Assembly (NCBI GenBank): GCA_030429175.1
Contig: JAUIDD010000022.1
Coordinates: forward strand, 1 to 35,187
Length of the DNA stretch: 35,187 nucleotides
Source: Gammaproteobacteria bacterium
GTDB lineage: Bacteria; Pseudomonadota; Gammaproteobacteria; Coxiellales; Coxiellaceae
Direction: 5' to 3'
A program made the translations under genes and the position numbers. The notes beneath the pieces are model-generated. The model did not search any database. It was given only the letters and a program-made list of their open reading frames with translations, and had not been told where the DNA came from. Shown in pieces: positions 28,929-35,187 of this stretch; position 1 is the first letter of the stretch, and the number at the start of each line of letters is the position of its first letter.

Positions 28929-30899
28929 GTGGATACACATTTAAAATATGTTGCGCTTGCAGAAATTCTATGTCCATTAATTGGTAGTTTTTTTGTAGGT
29001 ATTTTTGGCAAACAGATTGGACGTGCAGGTGCGCATCGGATTACCATTTCTTTGATGAGTGTTTCTTTTGTTTGTGCGATCGTAGTTTTCAAGTGGATTC
29101 TGTTTGACGGACGTAGTTTTAATGGACCTATTTACGAATGGGCGATGAGTGGCAATATACACTTTGATATTGGTTTTATGCTTGATAACATTTCATGCGT
29201 AATGATGTTAATCGTAACTTTTGTCTCGACACTTGTGCATATTTATACGATTGGTTATATGGCTGAAGATCCTGGTTATCAGCGTTTCTTTAGTTATGTG
29301 TCACTGTTTACTTTCGCGATGCTGATGTTGGTGTCTGCTAACAACTTCTTCCAGTTATTTTTTGGTTGGGAAGCAGTGGGTCTTGTTTCTTATCTTCTAA
29401 TTGGATTTTGGTTTAAGAAAGAAGGTGCTATTCAAGCGAACTTAAAAGCATTTTTAGCTAATCGTGTTGGTGACTTAGGTTTTATCCTTGGGTTAGCTGT
29501 TATTTTGGTTACAGTAGGTAGTCTTGATTACACGACAGTATTTGCTAAGGCACAGGTGCTGTTGAATACTAAGTATACATTGTTTGGTGGTCATGCTTGG
29601 ACAGCGGTATCGATTGTGTGTGTATTGTTATTTGTCGGTGCGATGGGTAAATCTGCACAGATTCCATTGCATGTGTGGCTACCGGGGTCGATGGAAGGTC
29701 CAACACCCATCTCTGCCTTGATCCATGCGGCAACGATGGTAACTGCTGGTATCTTTATGGTAGCACGTTGCTCACCTTTGTTTGAGCTATCTCAACCAGC
29801 GTTAAGTTTGGTGTTAGTTATTGGTGCGAGTGGTGCATTTTTCTTAGGTGTGCTTGCTTTTGTTAATTACGATGTTAAACGTATTATTGCGTATTCAACG
29901 ATGTCTCAGCTAGGTTATATGATGGCGGGTAACGGTGCCTCAGCTTTCCAAGGTGGTATGTTTCATTTGCTTATGCATGCATGCTTTAAGGCCCTATTGT
30001 TTCTATGTGCTGGTTCCATCTTAGTTGTGATGCATGAAGAGCATGACATTCGTAAGATGGGTGGTTTAAGAAAATATATGCCGATTACCTATGTGACCTT
30101 TTTAATTGGTGCGCTCTCACTATCAGCAATTCCACCGTTCTCAGGTTTCTATTCTAAAGATGCGATTATCGAAGCAGTAGGTTTATCGACGATCCCGGGT
30201 GCGGGCTATGCTTACGTTTGTGTATTGCTTGGTAGTTTTGTAACTGCCTTTTATATCTTCCGTGAATTCTTCTATGTATTCCATGGTAAGCCGAGGATGT
30301 CTGCTGAATTGCAAGGCAAACTTAAAGAAGCACCATGGACAATGACCTTTGCTCAAGTTATGTTGGCGATCCCATCGATTTTCGCTGGTGGGTTTTTGAT
30401 TAAGCATATTCTCTATGATAAGCCAGGCTTTTTGGGTAGCAGTATTTATGTGGCACCGCAGTACGATGTGTTAGCAATTATGGCTAAAACATTTGAAGGT
30501 GCTTGGATGACTATTTGGGAAGCGTTTGAAACACTACCATTTTGGTTTGCGGTATTAGGTATTTTCTTCGCATGGTTGACGGTATTGGGGTGGCCTGCAT
30601 TTGCTGCCGCACTCCAAAGATGGCTTAAGCCATTGTGGTGGATCCTCAAAAATCAATATGGCTTTGATGCTTTTAATAAATTGGTACTTGTTAAGGGCAC
30701 TATTGCGTTGAGTCAGGTCTTATACAAATATGTTGATAGGACTGTTATTGATGGTTGGTTTGTAAATGGTACGGGGCAAGATGTGATTATTGCCTCGAAA
30801 TTATTACGTCGTTTGCAATCGGGTTATATCTATCATTATGTATTCGTGATGGTGATCGGTTTAGTTGGCTTATTGGCCTGGATGTTCTTTTGGAAGTAA
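28929..30899 (+). CDS. nuoL: NADH-quinone oxidoreductase subunit L
   Basis: NuoL (ND5) is the distal antiporter-like proton pump with the long lateral helix. The 656-residue product has about sixteen membrane helices. The family core is clear: FFGWEAVGLVSYLLIGFW (with the key glutamate), GKSAQIPLHVWLPGSMEGPT (with the key lysine), SALIHAATMVTAG and KRIIAYSTMSQLGYM. The start is GTG 28929, seven bases behind the nuoK stop and preceded by AGAGA; the first ATG in frame comes too late. Confidence 0.98.
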   Translation: MDTHLKYVALAEILCPLIGSFFVGIFGKQIGRAGAHRITISLMSVSFVCAIVVFKWILFDGRSFNGPIYEWAMSGNIHFDIGFMLDNISCVMMLIVTFVSTLVHIYTIGYMAEDPGYQRFFSYVSLFTFAMLMLVSANNFFQLFFGWEAVGLVSYLLIGFWFKKEGAIQANLKAFLANRVGDLGFILGLAVILVTVGSLDYTTVFAKAQVLLNTKYTLFGGHAWTAVSIVCVLLFVGAMGKSAQIPLHVWLPGSMEGPTPISALIHAATMVTAGIFMVARCSPLFELSQPALSLVLVIGASGAFFLGVLAFVNYDVKRIIAYSTMSQLGYMMAGNGASAFQGGMFHLLMHACFKALLFLCAGSILVVMHEEHDIRKMGGLRKYMPITYVTFLIGALSLSAIPPFSGFYSKDAIIEAVGLSTIPGAGYAYVCVLLGSFVTAFYIFREFFYVFHGKPRMSAELQGKLKEAPWTMTFAQVMLAIPSIFAGGFLIKHILYDKPGFLGSSIYVAPQYDVLAIMAKTFEGAWMTIWEAFETLPFWFAVLGIFFAWLTVLGWPAFAAALQRWLKPLWWILKNQYGFDAFNKLVLVKGTIALSQVLYKYVDRTVIDGWFVNGTGQDVIIASKLLRRLQSGYIYHYVFVMVIGLVGLLAWMFFWK

Positions 30900-30902
30900 T
30901 TC

Positions 30903-32417
30903 ATGTTATATGACATAAATATATTAAGTATTTTAATTTGGTTGCCGGTGGTAACGGCAGTTGTTGTTTTATTTATGGGTGATGAGCATGCGGATATTGC
31001 ACGTTGGGTCACATTGATATCGACGGTGATCAGTATGATCTTTTGTGTGGTGATGTGGGATAAATTCCAGCTTGGCACCAGTCAAATGCAATTTATAGAA
31101 TTCGCACATTGGATTCCGGTTTATGGTATTAACTATGCCTTGGGTGTCGATGGTATTTCGATGCCGATGGTGGTATTGACCTGCTTTACGACCATAATTG
31201 TTATTTTAGGTTCGTGGACGATGGTGCAAAAACGTGTCGCACAATACCTCGCAACATTCCTGGTGATGCAAGGTATGGTCGTTGGTGTATTTGCGGCAAT
31301 GGATTCGATGCTGTTTTACTTCTTCTGGGAAGCGATGCTGATACCTATGTATATCAGTATTGGTGTTTGGGGTGGAAAAGATCGTTCTTATGCAGCGATA
31401 AAGTTTTTTATTTACACATTCCTAGGTTCGGCGTTAATGTTGGTTGCGTTGTTATATCTACGCTTACATTCCAATAGTTTTGAAATTGCTTCGTTCTATC
31501 AGCTGCATATTCCATTGATGGTGCAGAAACTAGTCTTCTGGGCATTCTTATTTGCTTTTGCAATCAAAGTACCGATGTGGCCGGTACATACATGGTTACC
31601 AGATGCGCATACAGCTGCACCAACCGGTGGTTCGGTAGTACTGGCAGCACTGATGTTAAAGCTCGGTGCGTATGGTTTCTTGCGATTCAGTCTGCCGATT
31701 GTGCCCGATGCCTGCCGTTTCTATGTGTGGTTGATGGTGATATTGTCTTTGATTGGTATCGTTTATATCGGCTTGGTTGCCATCGTTCAAAAAGATATGA
31801 AACGATTAATTGCTTATTCTTCGGTTGCACACATGGGTTTTGTGACACTCGGCTGTTTTATGGTCTTTTTGATTTTACCCTACACCAATAATGTCAATGA
31901 TGCGTTTATGAGTATGGAAGGTGGTGTGGTGCAGATGATTTCGCATGCCTTTGGCTCGGGTGCGATGTTCTTAGCTTTTGGTGTGTTATATCGTCAAATG
32001 AAAAGTTATGACATTAATGACTTTGGCGGTATCGCCAATACCATGCCGGTGCTTGCATCGTTCTTTATGCTGTTTGCTTTATCTAACGTTGGTTTACCAG
32101 GTACGAGTGGATTTGTCGGAGAGTTCTTAGTGATCTTAAGTACTATACACGCAAACTTCTGGGTAACCTTTGTGGCGGCGTTAACCCTGATTATCGGTGT
32201 GGCCTATACCTTTTGGATGTACAAGCGTGTGTTTTTCGGTAAAGTCGTTAACGATAAGGTTGCTGCACTTAAAAGAGCAGAGCCGGTTGAGGTCTTTGCC
32301 TTTGGCTTATTAGCGTTAGGTGTGATGTGGATCGGTGTATACCCTAATGCGCTCTTAAATATCTTACACGCCAGTGTCGAACAATTATTACAACTTAGTA
32401 TGGTGACTAAATTATGA
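30903..32417 (+). CDS. nuoM: NADH-quinone oxidoreductase subunit M
   Basis: NuoM (ND4) is a second antiporter-like proton pump. The 504-residue product has about fourteen membrane helices and the conserved FFWEAMLIPMYISIGVWGG, AIKVPMWPVHTWLPDAHTAA and KRLIAYSSVAHMGFV segments, including the glutamate and lysine of the proton path. ATG 30903 follows nuoL by three bases; the end overlaps nuoN (ATGA). Confidence 0.98.
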   Translation: MLYDINILSILIWLPVVTAVVVLFMGDEHADIARWVTLISTVISMIFCVVMWDKFQLGTSQMQFIEFAHWIPVYGINYALGVDGISMPMVVLTCFTTIIVILGSWTMVQKRVAQYLATFLVMQGMVVGVFAAMDSMLFYFFWEAMLIPMYISIGVWGGKDRSYAAIKFFIYTFLGSALMLVALLYLRLHSNSFEIASFYQLHIPLMVQKLVFWAFLFAFAIKVPMWPVHTWLPDAHTAAPTGGSVVLAALMLKLGAYGFLRFSLPIVPDACRFYVWLMVILSLIGIVYIGLVAIVQKDMKRLIAYSSVAHMGFVTLGCFMVFLILPYTNNVNDAFMSMEGGVVQMISHAFGSGAMFLAFGVLYRQMKSYDINDFGGIANTMPVLASFFMLFALSNVGLPGTSGFVGEFLVILSTIHANFWVTFVAALTLIIGVAYTFWMYKRVFFGKVVNDKVAALKRAEPVEVFAFGLLALGVMWIGVYPNALLNILHASVEQLLQLSMVTKL

Positions 32418-33877
32418 CATCAGCAATCGTTCCTTCGGATTATATGCCGGCGCTGCCAGAAATTTGGTTTATGGTGGCCTGTTGTTTTGTGCTTTTAGTG
32501 AGTTTGTTTTCGCGTAAGAACAGTTCCGTGCCTTATTTACTATCACAGTTTACTTTACTAGTTGCGGCAATATTTACTTGGCAATGTCATGTGCACTGGG
32601 GTGGTGTGCATCATAGTGTTGTGATATTTCATCAGCAATTCGTATTTGATTTGTTGGCGGTTATTTTGAAACTATTTATATATTTGATTGTATTTGTCGT
32701 ATTTCTCTATTCTCGTCAGTACAACCAAGACCGCAATATTCCACATGAGTATTATATTCTCGCTTTATTGTCGACATTGGGTATGATGGTGTTGGTTTCT
32801 GGACGGAACTTATTGCCTATTTATCTGGGTTTAGAGCTGTTCTCATTACCCACGTATGCTATGGTGGCACTTGAACGTCGACAAGGACGTTGTATTGAAG
32901 CGGCGATGAAATATTTTGTGATTGGTTCATTGGCATCAGCGATGTTGCTGTATGGTATCTCTTTAATGTTTGGTATGACGACCAGTCTCGATATTGCAAC
33001 GATAGCGCAAAAGGCAATGCATTTGAGCAGTGGTTCTCAAATTGTCCTATTGGTTGGTATGGTATTTGTATTTGCTGGTGTGGCCTTTAAATTTGGTGCA
33101 GCACCTTTTCATATGTGGGTACCTGACGTGTATGACGGTGCGTCTACTTCAGTAACCTTATTTATCAGTACGGCGCCAAAGATAGCAGCATTTGCACTGG
33201 CGGTGCGTTTAATTGTTGAAGCGGCACCGGAAATGCGGATTGTCAGTCAAGATTTATTTATCACACTGTCAGTATTATCGATTGCGATAGGTAATGTCGT
33301 TGCAATTGCTCAAACCAATATTAAACGTATGTTATCTTACTCATCGATTGCGCATATTGGTTATATGTTGTTAGGTTTTGCGGCGATGACACCACGCGGT
33401 GATGCGTCGGCGATGTTCTATATCATTACGTATGCAATTACTACGCTGGTTTCGTTTGGTATGTTAGCTTTACTGAGCCGCGCAGGCTTTGAAGCAGATA
33501 AGATCGAAGACTTTGCTGGTTTAAGTTCGCGTAACCCATGGCTTGCTTTTGTGATGTTGATGTCGATGTTCTCTATGGCAGGTATTCCACCATTTGTCGG
33601 TTTTATCGCTAAAGTAGGTCTTTTAGAGGCTTTAATCAATGCGCATTTGGTTTGGTTGGCGGTGTATGCATTGGTGTTTGCGATTATCGGTTCAATTTAT
33701 TATTTACGCGTGGTTAAGGTGATGTATTTTGAAGAACCTCAAATACGCACACCTTTGGCCTGTGCTTTCGACAGTAAATTAATTATGAGTTTAAATGGTT
33801 TAGCGGTTTTATTATTGGGTATGTTCCCAGGTGCTTTGTTTGCGATGTGCCACCTGACATTCCATGCAGTTGGGTAA
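32414..33877 (+). CDS. nuoN: NADH-quinone oxidoreductase subunit N
   Basis: NuoN (ND2) is the third antiporter-like pump. The 487-residue product has about fourteen membrane helices, with [40 protein letters not shown] and [18 protein letters not shown] as family landmarks. It is the last subunit gene of the operon; the set A to N is complete and in canonical order. The next gene starts four bases later. Confidence 0.98.
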   Translation: MTSAIVPSDYMPALPEIWFMVACCFVLLVSLFSRKNSSVPYLLSQFTLLVAAIFTWQCHVHWGGVHHSVVIFHQQFVFDLLAVILKLFIYLIVFVVFLYSRQYNQDRNIPHEYYILALLSTLGMMVLVSGRNLLPIYLGLELFSLPTYAMVALERRQGRCIEAAMKYFVIGSLASAMLLYGISLMFGMTTSLDIATIAQKAMHLSSGSQIVLLVGMVFVFAGVAFKFGAAPFHMWVPDVYDGASTSVTLFISTAPKIAAFALAVRLIVEAAPEMRIVSQDLFITLSVLSIAIGNVVAIAQTNIKRMLSYSSIAHIGYMLLGFAAMTPRGDASAMFYIITYAITTLVSFGMLALLSRAGFEADKIEDFAGLSSRNPWLAFVMLMSMFSMAGIPPFVGFIAKVGLLEALINAHLVWLAVYALVFAIIGSIYYLRVVKVMYFEEPQIRTPLACAFDSKLIMSLNGLAVLLLGMFPGALFAMCHLTFHAVG

Positions 33878-33881
33878 GATT

Positions 33882-34832
33882 ATGCAAAAAAGAATTCTTG
33901 TTACAGGTGGTGCCGGTTTTCTTGGTTCTCATCTTTGTCGTCGATTAATTCATGCAGGTCATGAAGTGATTTGTGTCGATAACTTTTATTGTGGCTTTAA
34001 ACATAATATCGAAGATCTGCGTGATCATAAAAACTTTGAGCTAATGCGTCATGATATTACTTTTCCACTATATCTCGAAGTTGACGAAATCTTTAATTTA
34101 GCTTGTCCAGCATCTCCGATTCATTATCAACGTGATCCGGTTGCAACAACTAAAACCAGTGTGCACGGTGCGATTAATATGCTCGGCCTTGCTAAGCGCA
34201 TTTCGGCCAAGATTTTTCAAGCATCTACGAGTGAGGTTTATGGCGATCCACATGTGCATCCACAACCCGAATCTTACTTTGGTAATGTAAATACCATCGG
34301 TCCGCGTGGCTGTTATGATGAAGGTAAACGCTGTGCCGAGACATTATTTTTTGATTATCATCGTCAGCATAATCTTGATATTAAAATCGCACGTATTTTT
34401 AATACCTATGGGCCTAATATGCATCCAAACGATGGCCGTGTCGTTTCTAACTTTATTGTTCAGGCACTGCAAAACAAACCAATTACTGTTTATGGTGAAG
34501 GCTTACAGACGCGTTCTTTTTGCTATGCCGACGATTTGATCGAAGGCTTTTGCCGTTTAATGGATAGCGATAACACAGTAACAGGGCCAGTGAACCTCGG
34601 TAACCCATTTGAATTTACGATTTTAGAGTTGGCGCAAAATGTGATTGAACTGACAAACTCAAATTCTGAGATCATTCACAAACCATTGCCACTAGATGAC
34701 CCCAAGCAACGCCAGCCCGATATTACTCTCGCTAAAACACAACTTGGCTGGGAGCCAAAAATCCAACTGCGTGAAGGCCTGCAGAAAACAATTGCGTATT
34801 TTGAAGTGGCTATGCAAGCTATTACTCAATAA
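33882..34832 (+). CDS. uxs: UDP-glucuronate decarboxylase (UDP-xylose synthase)
   Basis: This extended short-chain dehydrogenase converts UDP-glucuronate to UDP-xylose with bound NAD, supplying pentose for surface polysaccharides. The 316-residue product has the NAD loop [12 protein letters not shown], the STSEVYGDP stretch, Y145/K149 in [10 protein letters not shown], the [18 protein letters not shown] region and RQPDITLAK, a pattern typical of UXS rather than of 4-epimerases or dehydratases. ATG 33882 gives the family start [10 protein letters not shown]; the frame is open to 33864 inside nuoN. It lies four bases behind nuoN and is probably co-transcribed with the nuo genes, an unusual neighbour. 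A bifunctional role or UDP-4-keto-pentose as product cannot be excluded. Confidence 0.9.
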   Translation: MQKRILVTGGAGFLGSHLCRRLIHAGHEVICVDNFYCGFKHNIEDLRDHKNFELMRHDITFPLYLEVDEIFNLACPASPIHYQRDPVATTKTSVHGAINMLGLAKRISAKIFQASTSEVYGDPHVHPQPESYFGNVNTIGPRGCYDEGKRCAETLFFDYHRQHNLDIKIARIFNTYGPNMHPNDGRVVSNFIVQALQNKPITVYGEGLQTRSFCYADDLIEGFCRLMDSDNTVTGPVNLGNPFEFTILELAQNVIELTNSNSEIIHKPLPLDDPKQRQPDITLAKTQLGWEPKIQLREGLQKTIAYFEVAMQAITQ

Positions 34833-34893
34833 ACGATAGCCCTCAGCTGAATTATAGCAACCTGCACTCAATACTAGTAATTCATACTAGTTG

Positions 34894-34914
34894 AAAGGCC
34901 TCGTGCCTTTTTTT
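34894..34914 (+). terminator. Rho-independent terminator behind uxs
   Basis: AAAGGC-CTCGT-GCCTTT (34894-34910) is followed by further T to 34914, about 60 bases after the uxs stop. It is preceded by two copies of ATACTAGT (34871-34878 and 34884-34891). It would end the tpiA-nuo-uxs transcription unit. Confidence 0.85.
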
Positions 34915-35084
34915 ACAATAATCATCGTTAAATGCGCTATAAATTATTTAGGAAGTGCATCAAAATTAGGTATATGCACAATGATATTATTAATACTGTA
35001 AACAGATATCATTCATACATGTAAAAAATATAATTTTTGAAAAATGAGACATCAAGAAAATGAAACAAAGTAACGATGTAACTA
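34915..35084. other. AT-rich gene-free spacer
   Basis: Between the uxs terminator and the probable insertion sequence I see no open frame of useful size, RNA gene or strong signal. Confidence 0.5.
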
Positions 35085-35187
35085 GGTTCTGTGTAGGAAA
35101 TTTAATGTTGTAAAGATGGCAGTTTCTGTAGTGAAATAAGATTCACCAAAATCAGAAATCACAAAGGAAACTGCCGATATGGATTAT
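35085..35187 (+). mobile_element. Probable left end of an insertion sequence (cut off by the window)
   Basis: GGTTCTGTGTAGGAAA at 35085 resembles the terminal repeats of several IS families that begin GG-TCTGT. About 94 bases later AAAGGA (35163-35168) precedes ATG GAT TAT (35179-35187), the possible first codons of a transposase. Perfect arms GGCAGTTTC (35118-35126) and GAAACTGCC (35167-35175) form a hairpin that would cover this ribosome binding site, a device used by some insertion sequences to block read-through expression. The other end and target duplication are outside the window, and the family cannot be named. Confidence 0.35.

Noticed and set aside
34871-34891. Two ATACTAGT copies as an attachment site or array
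   Set aside because: Only two short copies 13 bases apart beside a terminator, with no integrase; likely chance or part of the terminator region. No CRISPR-like array was seen anywhere.

Overview
The window is 35 kb of chromosome from a gammaproteobacterium, most likely an intracellular member of the Legionellales (Legionella/Coxiella/Berkiella-like); the genus cannot be fixed from the sequence alone. The reasons are the mreBCD-yhdP-tldD cluster, the order tpiA-secG-tRNA-Leu-nuoA to nuoN with separate nuoC and nuoD, the moderately AT-rich composition, and a small leucine-rich-repeat protein with a eukaryotic-type bipartite nuclear localisation signal.

Layout. 1-7605 (+): a possible gene tail, then mreB, mreC and mreD (cell shape), yhdP (AsmA-like envelope lipid transport) and tldD (metalloprotease), tightly packed as one unit. 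7617-10132 (-): a repeat protein with the nuclear localisation signal and its own near-consensus promoter, and behind it an overlapping DUF4160-DUF2442-arginase operon. 10133-10589 holds no gene but contains a repeat-like block. 10590-10747 (+): tRNA-Val and tRNA-Asp. 10871-14162 (+): ppiD-pdxS-pdxT, joined by one-base stop/start overlaps; pdxS and pdxT make pyridoxal phosphate by the DXP-independent route. 14163-14977: a very AT-rich gap leading to a structured RNA of about 260 nt that ends in a strong terminator and displays A(N)GGA motifs in hairpin loops, as CsrA-titrating RNAs do. 15003-18089 (-): a large hydantoinase-DUF917 fusion with an unusual low-complexity tail. 18231-33877 (+): promoter, tpiA, secG, tRNA-Leu and the complete 14-subunit complex I operon nuoA-N. 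33882-34832 (+): a UDP-glucuronate decarboxylase gene attached behind nuoN, then a terminator. 35085-35187: probably the first 100 bases of an insertion sequence.

Most of the window is housekeeping: cell shape, envelope assembly, vitamin B6 synthesis, a glycolytic enzyme, protein secretion and NADH oxidation. The accessory parts lie at 7.6-10.6 kb, 14.2-18.1 kb and 33.9-35.2 kb. The best candidates for new biology are the putative nuclear-targeted repeat protein (7617-8507), the putative CsrA sponge RNA (14715-14977), the hydantoinase-DUF917 fusion and the DUF4160-DUF2442-arginase operon. One housekeeping gene, mreC, has no normal start codon at the position its homology requires.
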